Positions 1-9,754 are shown, counted from the stretch's first letter. The stretch is DNA of 64,000 nt from Cupriavidus basilensis OR16 (GCF_000243095.1 NZ_AHJE01000007.1:1-64000); one strand, 5' to 3'. Notes: a model not told the origin generated them from the sequence alone. Program-made: numbers and translations.

Positions 1-718
1 CGGACACCTTGAGGTGGTTGGCGTCGGTGTACATGCGCATGACCGCTTCCTTGACCTGCTCGGGCGAGGCCGCCAGCGAGATCGCGTTGCCTTGCGACTT
101 GCTCATCTTGGCCTTGCCGTCGACCCCGGGCAGCCTGCCAAAGCGCGGGATCAGCGCGGCGGCTTCCGGTAGCACTTCGCGGCCAACCTGATGGTTGATG
201 CGGCGCGCGATCTCGTTGGTCTGCTCGATCAGGGGCGCCTGGTCCTCGCCGACGGGCACCACGGTGGCCTTGAAGCCAGTGATGTCGGCAGCTTGCGAGG
301 CCGGGTAGCACAGGAAGCCCGCCGGGATGTCACGGCCGAAGCCGCGCGCCTGGATCTCCTCCTTGATGGTCGGGTTGCGCTCGAGCCGGGCCACCGTGAC
401 GAAGTTCAGGTACATCAGGGTGAGTTCGGCGAGCGCCGGCAGGTGTGACTGCACCGTGATGGTGGTCTTGGCCGGGTCGATGCCGACCGCGAGGTAGTCG
501 AGCGCCACCTCCAGCACGTTGCGCCGCACCTTGTCCGGGTCGTGCGCGTTGTCGGTCATGGCCTGGGTGTCGGCCAGCAACAGGTATTGCTTGTGGGTGT
601 CCTGCAGCGCCACGCGGCTCTTGAGCGAGCCGACGTAATGGCCAAGGTGAAGCTGGCCGGTGGGGCGGTCGCCGGTGAGGATGACCTTGCGCTGAGGCGC
701 CTGCGTTTCGCTAGTCAT
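1..718 (-). CDS. trpS: Tryptophanyl-tRNA synthetase (3' end outside window)
   Basis: Class I aminoacyl-tRNA synthetase that charges tRNA-Trp with tryptophan in the cytoplasm. I translated the strand from the ATG at 718-716; about 239 residues are present and the frame runs off the left edge, so the C-terminal anticodon-binding part is missing. The HIGH-like signature reads [12 protein letters not shown] near residue 22, and the second signature KMSKSQGN lies about 205 residues in. The first residues ([20 protein letters not shown]) fit the family. It is the last minus-strand gene seen downstream of the lptD-surA-pdxA-rsmA run, 155 bp from rsmA, so it may have its own promoter. No lesion is seen in the visible part. 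Confidence 0.96.
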   Translation of the reverse strand, partial: MTSETQAPQRKVILTGDRPTGQLHLGHYVGSLKSRVALQDTHKQYLLLADTQAMTDNAHDPDKVRRNVLEVALDYLAVGIDPAKTTITVQSHLPALAELTLMYLNFVTVARLERNPTIKEEIQARGFGRDIPAGFLCYPASQAADITGFKATVVPVGEDQAPLIEQTNEIARRINHQVGREVLPEAAALIPRFGRLPGVDGKAKMSKSQGNAISLAASPEQVKEAVMRMYTDANHLKVS

Positions 719-873
719 GGCATTTCCTTCGGTAAGAGAAGCGCCGCGGGGCCGGTCAGCGCAGGCAGATTGCTGCCAACCGGGAAGCGGCGGCTGGAGT
801 CGGGATCAGGGGATGACGACGTGCCGCTGCGTTCAGCAGCGCCACCAATGGGAACGGAAGCCGGCCGCGCGCA

Positions 874-1695
874 TCATGCAGCCGGGGTTTCAAGCTGGCG
901 CGCCAGGCCGACGTACTCGGCCACGGGGACTTCCTCGGCGCGGCGAGCCAGGTCGAAGCCCAGCGCTTCAAAGTCGACCTGGTCGCGCAGCATCGACAGC
1001 GTATTGCGCAGGACCTTGCGCCGCTGCGAGAACGCCGCGGCCACCACGTCGCCCAGCACCGTCAGGTTGCATGCGGGATATGGCGAGCGCAACTGGCCGT
1101 CGGGCTGCCGCGGCCAGGGGATCATGCGCACCACGGCGGAGTCGACCTTGGGCGGCGGGTTGAACGAGGCCGGCGGCACGTCGAGCACATGCTCCATGTG
1201 ATAGCGGACCTGCAGCATGATCGACAGCCGGCCAAAGGCCTTGCTGCCGGGCTCGGCCACCATGCGCTCGACCACTTCCTTTTGCAGCATGAAGTGCTGG
1301 TCGCGCACCTGGTCGGCAAACTCGGCCAGGTGGAACAGCAGCGGGCTGGAGATGTTGTACGGCAAGTTGCCAACGATGCGCAGGGGCTTGCCAGCTTCGC
1401 ACAGCTTGCCGAAATCGAAGGCCAGCGCGTCGCCGGCGTGGATCACCAGCCGTTCGCCGTAGCGGCGGCGCAGGCGCTCCACCAGGTCGCGGTCAAGCTC
1501 GACCACCTGCATCTGCGGCAGGCGCTCCAGCAGCGGCTGCGTGAGCGCGCCGAGACCGGGGCCGATTTCGACCAGGGTGTCGCCGTGCTGCGGGTCGATG
1601 GCACTGACGATGCCGTGGATGATGCCGTCATCGACCAGGAAGTTCTGCCCGAATCGTTTGCGGGCCACATGGCCCTGGTGTACGTTGGAACGCAT
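874..1695 (-). CDS. rsmA: 16S rRNA (adenine1518-N6/adenine1519-N6)-dimethyltransferase RsmA (KsgA)
   Basis: Dimethylates two adjacent adenines in the 3' hairpin of 16S rRNA, a late step in 30S subunit maturation that uses S-adenosylmethionine. The protein is 273 residues, the usual length. GQNFL sits at residues 16-20, the SAM-binding motif [10 protein letters not shown] at 43-52, and the catalytic NLPY motif at 110-113, followed by [10 protein letters not shown]. The gene lies 20 bp after pdxA in the conserved lptD-surA-pdxA-rsmA cluster, so it is probably co-transcribed with it. The start ATG at 1695 is the only one that precedes the conserved RKRFGQNFL segment closely. Confidence 0.97.
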   Translation of the reverse strand: MRSNVHQGHVARKRFGQNFLVDDGIIHGIVSAIDPQHGDTLVEIGPGLGALTQPLLERLPQMQVVELDRDLVERLRRRYGERLVIHAGDALAFDFGKLCEAGKPLRIVGNLPYNISSPLLFHLAEFADQVRDQHFMLQKEVVERMVAEPGSKAFGRLSIMLQVRYHMEHVLDVPPASFNPPPKVDSAVVRMIPWPRQPDGQLRSPYPACNLTVLGDVVAAAFSQRRKVLRNTLSMLRDQVDFEALGFDLARRAEEVPVAEYVGLARQLETPAA

Positions 1696-1715
1696 AGTTA
1701 GGTCTCGCTCGGGCG

Positions 1716-2765
1716 TCAGCGTGTTGCCGCCAGCGGCGCGGCGCGCGGCCGGCCGTTGGCGTGGCCAGCCATGGCGATGGCGTTGCGGATCGCCTCGATC
1801 ATGCTGCCATGCTCGGCCTGGCCACTTGCGGCCAGGTCAAGCGCAGTGCCATGGTCGACCGAGGTGCGGATAAAGGGCAGCCCCAGCGTGATGTTCACGC
1901 CGTGGCCAAAGGTGCCGTACTTGAGCGGGGCCAGGCCCTGGTCGTGGTACATCGCCAGCACGCAGTCGGCCCCATCGAGGTGGCGGGGCTGGAACAGCGT
2001 GTCGGCCGGGTATGGGCCGCGCGCGTCGATGCCCGCGTCCACGGCATGGGCCAGCGCGGGGATGATCACATCGATCTCCTCGTGGCCCATGTGCCCGCTT
2101 TCGCCGGCATGAGGATTCAGGCCGGTGACCAGGATGCGCGGCCGGGCAATGCCGAAATGCCGGCGCAGGTCGTGGTCGACGATGGCCAGTGTTTCTTCCA
2201 GCATGGACACGGTGAGCGCGTCGGGCACCGCGCGCAGCGGCAGGTGAGTGGTGGCCAGCGCCACGCGCAGCATGGCGTTGGCATGCGCGGGCTGGGGGCC
2301 CGCGAGCATCATCACCACGCGCGGCACGCCGGCGCGTTCGGCCAGGTATTCGGTGTGCCCGGTGAAGGGCACGCCGGCATCGTTGATGGTGCTCTTCTGC
2401 ACGGGCGCGGTCACCATGCCGGCAAAGCGCCGCGCGCCGTTCGTGCCCGCCATGCAGCCATCGATGGCCGCATCGAGCAAGGCGAGCACATAGCCGCCGT
2501 TGCGCGCGTCCAGCCGGCCAGCATCGCAAGGCACCGCCAGAGGGATGTCGTCGCACACCACGCTGCCATCCGCCAGCCGGTGTGCCCAGGCTTGCGCGAC
2601 ACCCAGCGCGGCGGCGCGCGCGGCCAGCAGGCGCGCGTCGCCCAGCACATGGAAACGCACCTGAGGATGCTCGCCGGCAAGTTGCAGCAAGGCGCCGACG
2701 GTAATGTCGGGACCAATGCCGGCGGGTTCCCCGGTGGTGATGGCTAGCGCGAGCGGCTCGGACAT
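1716..2765 (-). CDS. pdxA: 4-hydroxythreonine-4-phosphate dehydrogenase PdxA
   Basis: NAD-dependent enzyme of the DXP-dependent pyridoxal 5'-phosphate pathway. It oxidises 4-phosphohydroxy-L-threonine before condensation by PdxJ. The 349-residue protein shows the N-terminal [10 protein letters not shown] motif (about residues 12-21), the metal and substrate histidine segment [10 protein letters not shown], the [16 protein letters not shown] block with further metal ligands, and [11 protein letters not shown]. It follows surA by 18 bp and precedes rsmA by 20 bp, the usual arrangement in proteobacteria. Start at ATG 2765, immediately before the conserved beta strand. Confidence 0.97.
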   Translation of the reverse strand: MSEPLALAITTGEPAGIGPDITVGALLQLAGEHPQVRFHVLGDARLLAARAAALGVAQAWAHRLADGSVVCDDIPLAVPCDAGRLDARNGGYVLALLDAAIDGCMAGTNGARRFAGMVTAPVQKSTINDAGVPFTGHTEYLAERAGVPRVVMMLAGPQPAHANAMLRVALATTHLPLRAVPDALTVSMLEETLAIVDHDLRRHFGIARPRILVTGLNPHAGESGHMGHEEIDVIIPALAHAVDAGIDARGPYPADTLFQPRHLDGADCVLAMYHDQGLAPLKYGTFGHGVNITLGLPFIRTSVDHGTALDLAASGQAEHGSMIEAIRNAIAMAGHANGRPRAAPLAATR

Positions 2766-2783
2766 GTTGGCGATGCGTTCTGG

Positions 2784-4277
2784 TTAGCGCTGGCGGTTGA
2801 CGCGGTATTCCACGTAGGCCGCCTGGCGCAACTGGCGCTGCCAGTCTTCATATGCCGCGCGTATCTTCTGCTCGCGAAGCTCCGCGCGGGCAAAGTCGCG
2901 CTGCTTCTCCGGCGTGATCTCGGTCTCGCGACGGTTGAGCACCTGGATCAGGTGCACGCCGAACTGCGTGACGACAGGCTCCGACACCTCGCCCGGGCGC
3001 AGGCGGCTCATGGCCTGCTCGAACTCCGGCACCAGCTCGCCCGGCGATACCCAGCCGAGATCGCCACCGTTCTGCGCCGAGCCGTCCTGCGAGAAGCGCT
3101 TGGCCGCGTCGGCAAAGTCGCCGCCGTGGGTGATCCGTTCGCGCAGCGTGGCCAGCTGGCGGCGCGCCTCGGCCTCCGGCATGTTGGGGCCGGTGCGGAT
3201 CAGGATATGGCGCACCTGGGTCTGCGTGATGTGATCGCTGGCCGCCGGGTTCGACGCTGCCGCCGGCGCGGTGCGCTTGGCCACCAGCTTGAGCACATGG
3301 AAACCGTTGGCGCTCTCGATGACCTGGGGCGCCACGCCGCCAGGCTGCAGGTCAAGCACGGCATTGGCAAACAGTGCCGGCAGCCGGCCGATCTCGCGGA
3401 AACCGAGCGAGCCGCCCTGGGCCGCCTCGGGTCCGTCGGAGCCCTGTGCCAACTGGGCGAAATCCGCGCCTCCCTGGGCCTGCTTGAGCAGGCCCTCGGC
3501 CTTGGCGCGCAAGGTGGCCTTCTGTGCCTCGGAGGCATCCTCCGGCACGCGCACCAGGATCTGGGCCACGTTGTATTCGGTGGGGCCGCTGGCGGCGGCG
3601 CCCTGGCCGCCACGCGCGGCGAGATAATTGTCGATCTCGCCGTCATAGATCTGGACCTTGGAGTCCACTTCGCGCTCGCGCAGGCGGATCACCTGGACCT
3701 GCTTGCGCAGCTCGTCGCGGTACTTGGTCCAGGTCATGCCGCTGCGCTCGACCTGGCTGCGCAGGTCGGTCGCGCTCAGGTGATTTTGCTGCGCCACCGA
3801 CTCAACGGCGCGGTCGACTTCCTGGTCGGTCACCTTGATGCCGGCATCCTGCGCGGCCTGCGTCTGCACGCGCTCCATCACCAGCCGCTCGAGCACTTCG
3901 CCCAACAGGTCGGCGTCGCGCCGGCACGGCCGGTTGGCCTGGCGCAGCTGCGATTCGATCTCATCGGCGCGATCCAGCAACTCGCGCCGTGTAATCACGC
4001 TGTTGTTGACGATCGCCACCACCTCGTCCACCAGTTGCGAGCGCTGGGCGCTGGTGCCCGGCTGCGTCACGCCCAGGCGCGGCTGGCTGGGCGAGGCGGC
4101 AGCGCTACCGCCGGCCTGGGGCATGAAGATGCCGGTAGCCTTCTGCCCGGGCGCCTTCAGCTGCGCCGAAGCGGGCAGCGCAAAGCCGGCCAGCAGTGCG
4201 CTCAGCAGCAGGCTTTGCCAGCCGGTCAGGCGGGACGACATCGAGGGGCGCGCGTTGAATTCTTGACGTTTCATCAT
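2784..4277 (-). CDS. surA: Periplasmic peptidyl-prolyl isomerase and chaperone SurA
   Basis: Periplasmic chaperone that escorts unfolded outer-membrane proteins, including LptD, to the BAM complex. The 497-residue protein has a signal peptide (positively charged start, hydrophobic core LLLSALLAGFALPASA, cleavage near residue 38), a SurA N-terminal domain (about 80-225), and two parvulin domains (about 233-335 and 353-452) containing NGFHVLKL and FGVHLIQVLN. It starts only 6 bp after the lptD stop codon, so translation is probably coupled. Two adjacent ATG codons (4277 and 4274) could each serve as the start; the difference is one residue. Confidence 0.96.
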   Translation of the reverse strand: MMKRQEFNARPSMSSRLTGWQSLLLSALLAGFALPASAQLKAPGQKATGIFMPQAGGSAAASPSQPRLGVTQPGTSAQRSQLVDEVVAIVNNSVITRRELLDRADEIESQLRQANRPCRRDADLLGEVLERLVMERVQTQAAQDAGIKVTDQEVDRAVESVAQQNHLSATDLRSQVERSGMTWTKYRDELRKQVQVIRLREREVDSKVQIYDGEIDNYLAARGGQGAAASGPTEYNVAQILVRVPEDASEAQKATLRAKAEGLLKQAQGGADFAQLAQGSDGPEAAQGGSLGFREIGRLPALFANAVLDLQPGGVAPQVIESANGFHVLKLVAKRTAPAAASNPAASDHITQTQVRHILIRTGPNMPEAEARRQLATLRERITHGGDFADAAKRFSQDGSAQNGGDLGWVSPGELVPEFEQAMSRLRPGEVSEPVVTQFGVHLIQVLNRRETEITPEKQRDFARAELREQKIRAAYEDWQRQLRQAAYVEYRVNRQR

Positions 4278-4283
4278 GGTCCG

Positions 4284-6689
4284 TCATTCATAGTGGTCGA
4301 GCTGGGATGGGATAACAGGCTTGGCGAGGACGGGCTCATAACCCGGCACGTTCAGCCGCAGCACATCCAGCGGATTGGAACCGATCTTGGACAACCCGCG
4401 GAACTCCACCTGGAAGAAGATACGCCCGGTGTAGCCCTGCGTGGTATTGCGGAAGCGCTGGTAGACCACACGGCCAACCCAGCAATCCGCCGCGTATTCG
4501 AAGCCGGCCAGCGCGTCAACCAGCTGGCTCGCGCTCAGGTCGAACGCGACCCGGCCGATGCCATAGGTGCGCTGCGTCAGCGGCCACTGGCTCGAAATCT
4601 CGAACTGGTCGATGGCGGTATTGTCCGTCACCGAGGTTGGGCGCCGGTAGCGATAGCCGATATTCAACGTCTTGCGCTGCTCCGGCCGCCACGAGAAGGC
4701 GATATTCGAGTAGATCACCCGATCGCTGTCCGGGTTGTACTGCACGCCAGCGTCGAGGTAATAGCCCTTGAACATCTGGATGGTCGTTGCCGCCAGCAGG
4801 TCGGAATAGCCTGACTTGGCCGGATCGGTACCATTGAGCTGTACGCGCTGGCCGGTAAGGTCGAAGCGCTGCGCGATCGTGCCGCGGAAACGCTCGATAC
4901 CGCTGGCCGCTTCGATTAGGCGAGTGGTCACGCCGGCCGTTACTTTGTTGTTGTCGGCAATACGGTCGTAGCCGGTGAACGGGTTCTCGCTGAATATCTG
5001 CCCGTAGCCGAAGTCCGACTGCACTGTATCGAACAGTGGGAACTGGCTCTGGTCGCGGAACGGCGTGTAGACGTAGAACAGGCGCGGTTCCAGAGTCTGC
5101 ACGTAATTGACGCCGAACAGCCGGCTCACGGTCGGCGCCTCGCGCTCGAACGTCATGCCCGAATCCACGCTCATGGTTGGCAGGGCCCGGTTCAGCGTGT
5201 TGGGCGTGCCCGCAGTGTTGGTGGACGACTCCATCTGATACTGCGTGGCATTAAACGTTACCTTGGGCGTGACGAACCAGCCTGGCCGGATGATCGGATA
5301 GCTGATCGAGGGCTGGATGAAAACACGTTCGCCCTGCGGCTGTTGCGTACCTGTCGTGCTCAGTGGAATGCGGAAGCGCGTGTAGTCAGCTTCTACCTGG
5401 ATATCGAAGCCGCCCAGGTCATAGCGCGTGTACTTGCCGTTGAGCTGAGGCACACGCTCATACGAAGGCTGGCTGGGCGCGAGTGTCTGGAATTTCTGCA
5501 CCCGTGCCAACAGGGCAAAATCCTGCCAGTTGTAGGTGACGCCGCCTTCCTGCGTGTACTGGCGCAACGTCGCCTGTGTCACCGAGCGGGTCAGGTCGTC
5601 GGGATACTGGCCGTCCGACACCTTGTTCAGGTTGACGTACGCATTCAGTCCCGTGGCAATGTTCTGGACATGCTGGATCGAGTACGCCCAGCGGTTGGTC
5701 TTGGTCTTCTGGTCGTCCGGAAGGAATTCGCCGCGGATACGCCCGGAATAACCGGTACCGATATAGCGGTAGTCGGTGCCAAGCTGCACCCCGCGCGAGC
5801 TAAGCACGCGGGGGAAGATCGTCAGGTCCCGGTTGGGCGCGATATTGAAGTAGTACGGGACCGTGAGGTCCATGCCCGAGCGCGAGCTGTAGCCGAACAG
5901 CGGCGGCAGCACCCCGCTGCGGCGCTCGCTGTTCAAGGGGAAGCTGAACACCGGTGCCGCCATGATCGGTACGTCGAAGAAGCGCAGCACGCTTCCATAG
6001 GCGGTACCCACCTGGCGGTCACTGTCGATTTCCAGTTCGCGCGCGCTGAAATACCAGTCCGCGTTGTCCGGAGAACAGGTCGTGTAGGTGGCACGCTTGA
6101 TCGTGCTCAGGTTCTTGTCGATGAAATCGATGCGCTCGGCCTTGCCTGAGCCGCCGGTCTGCTGGAAATAGTAGTCCGGCGACAGCATGTAGCCTTCGTT
6201 GGCCTCGACCCGCAGCCGGGCTTCCGGCCCGACCGAGAGCGAGCCGTCGCGGGCGACGCGGGCGTTGCCATGGACAAAAGCCTCGTCGCTGTCCTGGTCG
6301 TAGGTGAGCTTGTCGCCCTTGACCACGCCGCCATCGCGGCGCAGCTCGGCGTTGCCCTCGAGCTCCACGCCACGCTGGTTGTAGCCGGTCATGCGGTCGC
6401 CGGAGACAAAGGTGGGCGGGTTGTCGTCCGGCTCGGCCGTCTTGGTCTTGGCCGTGCCCGGTTCGGCCAGGCGCGGCACCAGTTCGCCGGCTACCGGCGG
6501 GGCCTCGGGCGCCACCTCGACGGTCGGCTCGGCCACCGGCAGGTCGGGAATGGTGGAGCTCACGGCCTGCGCGTGCGCGCCCACCGACCAGCCGGCCATG
6601 GCCAACACGAGCGGGCGCAACGCGCTGCCGGGGAGTCGTGCCGGTGTCTTGCTAGCCTTCTGGTTCGGTGATCGTCGTTGTTCGGTCAT
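4284..6689 (-). CDS. lptD: LPS-assembly outer-membrane protein LptD
   Basis: Outer-membrane component of the Lpt bridge that inserts lipopolysaccharide into the outer leaflet. The 801-residue precursor has a signal peptide (core LRPLVLAMAGWSVGAHA), a proline- and glutamate-rich linker (about 45-95), the OstA/LptA-like periplasmic domain (about 95-200), and a long beta-barrel domain to the C terminus. I count only two cysteines, C205 in the periplasmic half and C736 near the barrel end. These match the single conserved long-range disulfide pair, whereas E. coli LptD has four cysteines. It heads the lptD-surA-pdxA-rsmA cluster and is divergent from amgK. Confidence 0.96.
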   Translation of the reverse strand: MTEQRRSPNQKASKTPARLPGSALRPLVLAMAGWSVGAHAQAVSSTIPDLPVAEPTVEVAPEAPPVAGELVPRLAEPGTAKTKTAEPDDNPPTFVSGDRMTGYNQRGVELEGNAELRRDGGVVKGDKLTYDQDSDEAFVHGNARVARDGSLSVGPEARLRVEANEGYMLSPDYYFQQTGGSGKAERIDFIDKNLSTIKRATYTTCSPDNADWYFSARELEIDSDRQVGTAYGSVLRFFDVPIMAAPVFSFPLNSERRSGVLPPLFGYSSRSGMDLTVPYYFNIAPNRDLTIFPRVLSSRGVQLGTDYRYIGTGYSGRIRGEFLPDDQKTKTNRWAYSIQHVQNIATGLNAYVNLNKVSDGQYPDDLTRSVTQATLRQYTQEGGVTYNWQDFALLARVQKFQTLAPSQPSYERVPQLNGKYTRYDLGGFDIQVEADYTRFRIPLSTTGTQQPQGERVFIQPSISYPIIRPGWFVTPKVTFNATQYQMESSTNTAGTPNTLNRALPTMSVDSGMTFEREAPTVSRLFGVNYVQTLEPRLFYVYTPFRDQSQFPLFDTVQSDFGYGQIFSENPFTGYDRIADNNKVTAGVTTRLIEAASGIERFRGTIAQRFDLTGQRVQLNGTDPAKSGYSDLLAATTIQMFKGYYLDAGVQYNPDSDRVIYSNIAFSWRPEQRKTLNIGYRYRRPTSVTDNTAIDQFEISSQWPLTQRTYGIGRVAFDLSASQLVDALAGFEYAADCWVGRVVYQRFRNTTQGYTGRIFFQVEFRGLSKIGSNPLDVLRLNVPGYEPVLAKPVIPSQLDHYE

Positions 6690-6845
6690 GCGAGCGGGTC
6701 ATGAGTCAGAGCGGCGGCGGCGGCCCAGCAACCGCCAGCCACCGCCGAAGCAGGCTGTCGGGCCGTGGGAGGCCCGCCTGGGAGCCGCCCCGGGACCCGG
6801 GTCTGGTCGGGTATTATACGGGGCATCCTATTCTCCCTTTCCGGC

Positions 6846-7880
6846 ATGGCAGCACATCCTCTCGACCCGCGTCTCGATCAGCTCAAAGTCTGGGTGTCCA
6901 GACTCGGTCCGGCCTGGTCCGTTGACCCCGATTCCTGCGCCCCGGCATCGGCCGATGCCAGCTTCCGGCGCTACTTCCGGGCCAGCACCAGCCACCCCGA
7001 CCATCCGAGCGTGATCGTGATGGATGCGCCGCCCGCGCAGGAGGACTGCCGCCCCTTCATCCATGTGGCGGAACTGTTCGGCGCCGCTGGCGTGACCGTG
7101 CCCAAGGTACTGGCGCAGGACCTCGAACAAGGCTTCCTGCTGCTGAGCGACCTGGGCAACACCACGTATCTGTCCCGGCTGGACGCCGCCAGCGCGCGCG
7201 GCCTCTATGGCGATGCCAGCGCCGCGCTCGTGAAGATCCAGCTCGCGACTCGCCCCGGCACCTTGCCCGCCTACGACCGCGCGCTGCTGCAGCGCGAAGT
7301 CGACCTGTTCCCGCAGTGGTACGTGGCCCGGCACCTGGGCGTATCCCTTACGCCGGACCAGGAATCCGGACTGGCCGACGTCATGCAAACGCTGCTGGCC
7401 AACAACCTGGCCCAGCCGCAGGTCTATGTGCATCGCGACTATCACTCGCGCAACCTGATGGTGCTTGAGGGCGAGGCAAATCCCGGCATCCTGGATTTCC
7501 AGGACGCGGTGATCGGCCCCATCACCTATGACGCGGTGTCGCTATGGCGCGATGCCTATATTGAATGGGACGAGCAGGAGCAGCTCGACTGGCTGATCCG
7601 CTACTGGGAGCGCGCGCGCAAGGCCGGGCTGCCGGTGGCGCCCGATTTTGGCGATTTCTACCGGGATTTCGAGTGGATGGGCCTGCAGCGCCACCTCAAG
7701 GTACTCGGCATCTTTGCCCGCCTGTACCATCGCGACGGCAAGGATGGCTACCTGACCAACCTGCCGCTGGTGCTCAAGTACGCCCGCCAGGTGGCAGGCC
7801 GCTACATCGAGCTGCGCAGGCTGGTACGCCTGTTCGACGCCCTCGATGGCGTCGAACGCCCGGTCGGCTACACGTTCTGA
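6846..7880 (+). CDS. amgK: Anomeric N-acetylmuramate/N-acetylglucosamine kinase AmgK
   Basis: Phosphorylates the anomeric carbon of MurNAc (and GlcNAc) in the peptidoglycan recycling route that bypasses de novo UDP-MurNAc synthesis. The 344-residue aminoglycoside-phosphotransferase fold protein has a nucleotide-binding N-lobe and the Brenner motif VHRDYHSRNLMV (near residue 198) with the metal-binding LDFQDA about 20 residues later. I chose ATG 6846 (MAAHPLDPRLDQL) because an in-frame upstream start would add 27 atypical residues. It is divergent from lptD, as in pseudomonads. Its usual partner murU is downstream but is separated by azlCD. Confidence 0.9.
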   Translation: MAAHPLDPRLDQLKVWVSRLGPAWSVDPDSCAPASADASFRRYFRASTSHPDHPSVIVMDAPPAQEDCRPFIHVAELFGAAGVTVPKVLAQDLEQGFLLLSDLGNTTYLSRLDAASARGLYGDASAALVKIQLATRPGTLPAYDRALLQREVDLFPQWYVARHLGVSLTPDQESGLADVMQTLLANNLAQPQVYVHRDYHSRNLMVLEGEANPGILDFQDAVIGPITYDAVSLWRDAYIEWDEQEQLDWLIRYWERARKAGLPVAPDFGDFYRDFEWMGLQRHLKVLGIFARLYHRDGKDGYLTNLPLVLKYARQVAGRYIELRRLVRLFDALDGVERPVGYTF

Positions 7881-7911
7881 TGCCGGCGCAAGCCATGCCG
7901 GGCGCACAACC

Positions 7912-8661
7912 ATGACATCCGGCGGCAAACCCACGGCGACCACTCGAGGCGTCGAGTGGTGGGCCGGCGTGCGGGCGCTGGCACCGATGCTGCTCGGCGT
8001 GGCCCCGTTCGGCCTGATCTACGGCGTGCTGGCGGTGAACGCCGGCATGCCCGCGTGGCTGGCCTGTGCCATGAGCGCGATCGTGTTCGGCGGCGCTTCG
8101 CAGATGATACTGACGCAGTTGTGGGCGGCTGGCACGCCAGCGGTGCTGATTGCCGTGACGGTCGCGATGGTCAATCTGCGCCATGCGCTGTATTCGGCCA
8201 CCATGGCCCCGGCGCTGGCGCACCTGCCGGGCCGCTGGAAGACGCTCATCTCCTACCTGCTGACCGACGAGGCCTTCGCCGCCATGACGCGGCGCCTTAG
8301 CGACGACGACGAACACAAGCGCTACCGCCACTGGTTCTTCTTTGGCGCCGGCTTCGCGCTGTGGGCAAGCTGGCAGGTCTCGACGCTGGCGGGCGTGCTG
8401 GTGGGCGCCCAGATCCCGCGCGACTGGCCGCTCGATTTCTTCCTGCCGCTCACCTTCATCGCCATCATCGTGCCCGGCATCAAGCGCCGCTCGCACGCCG
8501 CGGCGGCGCTGGTGGCCACGGCGCTGGCGGTGGCCTGCTACGGCATGCCGCACAAGCTCGGCCTGATGGTCGCGGCGCTGGGCGGGATTGCCGCGGGCAT
8601 GCTGCTGCTGGGCAAGGACCGCAGGCAGCGCAAGCCGGCCGCGACGGAGCCTGCCGCATGA
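7912..8661 (+). CDS. azlC: AzlC-family branched-chain amino acid exporter, large subunit
   Basis: Inner-membrane protein of the AzlC family, which pairs with AzlD to export branched-chain and related amino acids or their analogues. From ATG 7912 it is 249 residues with several hydrophobic segments. It carries the family-typical MLLGVAPFGLIYGVL near residue 27 and FGGASQMILTQLW near residue 58. The start was chosen over an upstream in-frame ATG (7846) that lies inside amgK and adds polar, low-complexity residues. It overlaps azlD by four bases (ATGA), so the two are translationally coupled. Substrate is not shown by the sequence. Confidence 0.9.
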   Translation: MTSGGKPTATTRGVEWWAGVRALAPMLLGVAPFGLIYGVLAVNAGMPAWLACAMSAIVFGGASQMILTQLWAAGTPAVLIAVTVAMVNLRHALYSATMAPALAHLPGRWKTLISYLLTDEAFAAMTRRLSDDDEHKRYRHWFFFGAGFALWASWQVSTLAGVLVGAQIPRDWPLDFFLPLTFIAIIVPGIKRRSHAAAALVATALAVACYGMPHKLGLMVAALGGIAAGMLLLGKDRRQRKPAATEPAA

Positions 8662-8996
8662 GCCAGCTGACCCTGCTGCTGGTGTTTATCGGCGCCGGCT
8701 TCGCCACGTTCCTGATCCGCCTGTCCTTCATTGCCGTGGAAGGCCGGGTGCGGCTGCCGTCGTGGTTCCGCACCGCGCTGCAGTTCGTGCCGGCCGCCAT
8801 GCTGTCGGCGTTGATCGCGCCTGACCTGCTGATGCGCGATGGCCAGGTCGACATCGGTCCCGGCAACGCGCGCCTGATAGCCGGCCTGGTGGCCATTGTC
8901 ATCGCCGCCAGGACGCGCAGCATCGGCTGGACCATCGCCGGCGGCATGGGCACCCTGATCGCGCTGACATACCTGCTGAACCACGCGTTGAAATAA
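8658..8996 (+). CDS. azlD: AzlD-family branched-chain amino acid exporter, small subunit
   Basis: Small hydrophobic partner of AzlC. From ATG 8658 it encodes 112 residues with about four predicted membrane segments, and has the family-typical TFLIRLSFIAVEGR near residue 18 and ALQFVPAAMLSALIAPDLL in the middle. The ATG overlaps the azlC stop codon (ATGA), a typical coupled junction. The stop codon lies 17 bp before the start of murU, so azlCD appear to be embedded in the amgK-murU transcription unit. Confidence 0.88.
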   Translation: MSQLTLLLVFIGAGFATFLIRLSFIAVEGRVRLPSWFRTALQFVPAAMLSALIAPDLLMRDGQVDIGPGNARLIAGLVAIVIAARTRSIGWTIAGGMGTLIALTYLLNHALK

Positions 8997-9000
8997 GCGC

Positions 9001-9006
9001 CGGAGG
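9001..9006 (+). promoter_or_regulatory. Shine-Dalgarno that fixes a TTG start for murU
   Basis: CGGAGG at 9001-9006 stands seven bases before TTG 9014. An in-frame ATG at 9023 has no comparable site at correct spacing, and the residues between (MKA) match the family N-terminus, so TTG is the preferred start. Confidence 0.7.
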
Positions 9007-9013
9007 CCCTGCA

Positions 9014-9754
9014 TTGAAAGCCATGATTTTTGCAGCCGGGCGCGGCGAGCGCATGCGCCCGCTGACCGATGCCCACCCCAAGCCGCTGCTGCCGGTGGGC
9101 GGCAAGCCGCTGATCGTCTGGAAGATCGAAGCGCTGGCGCGCGCCGGCTTCAAGGACATTGTGATCAACCACGCCTGGCTCGGCGAGCAGATCGAGCAGG
9201 CGCTCGGTGATGGCAACCGCTTCGGCGTGCGCCTGGCGTACTCGGCCGAGCCCAGCGCGCTGGAAACCGCCGGCGGCATCGCCCAGGCGCTGCCGCTGCT
9301 GTCGGCCGCGCCCGAGCGCGGCGAGATCTTCCTGGCGGTATCCGGCGACATCTTCACCGACTACGACTTCCGCGCCCTGCTGCCCCGCGCGCGCGCCATG
9401 GCCGGTGCGCCCGAGCCGCGCATGCACCTGGTGATGGTGCCCAATCCGCCATTCCATCCGGGCGGCGATTTTGCGCTCGGTGCCGACGGCCTGGTGTTGC
9501 CCGCGCCCACGGCGACGGCGCCGAGCCTGACCTTCGGCAATATCGGCCTGTACGACACCCGGCTATTCACCGCCATCGAGCCCGGCCAGAAAGTTGCCAT
9601 GACGCCTTATTACCGCGCCGCGGTGGCAGCCGGGCTGGCCAGCGGCGAGCGCTTCGACGGCGCCTGGGAGAATGTCGGCACGCCGGCCCAGCTGGCGGCC
9701 CTCGATGCCGCGGTGCGGGCCCGGGCCGGCACCGCTTGCGCACCCCTGTCCTGA
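9014..9754 (+). CDS. murU: N-acetylmuramate alpha-1-phosphate uridylyltransferase MurU
   Basis: Nucleotidyltransferase that converts MurNAc-alpha-1-phosphate (the AmgK product) and UTP to UDP-MurNAc in peptidoglycan recycling. The 246-residue protein begins MKAMIFAAGRGERMRPLT, the family nucleotide-binding loop, followed by KPLLPVGGKPL. AVSGDIFTDYD near residue 113 supplies the metal-binding aspartate. The initiation codon is TTG, supported by a well-placed CGGAGG. Together with amgK upstream it forms a complete recycling branch; anmK further along provides a second recycling enzyme. Confidence 0.92.
   Translation: MKAMIFAAGRGERMRPLTDAHPKPLLPVGGKPLIVWKIEALARAGFKDIVINHAWLGEQIEQALGDGNRFGVRLAYSAEPSALETAGGIAQALPLLSAAPERGEIFLAVSGDIFTDYDFRALLPRARAMAGAPEPRMHLVMVPNPPFHPGGDFALGADGLVLPAPTATAPSLTFGNIGLYDTRLFTAIEPGQKVAMTPYYRAAVAAGLASGERFDGAWENVGTPAQLAALDAAVRARAGTACAPLS

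Noticed and set aside
2952-4814. 620-codon plus-strand frame opposite surA and lptD
   Set aside because: Same reason: antisense to two well-supported envelope genes with no recognisable domain.
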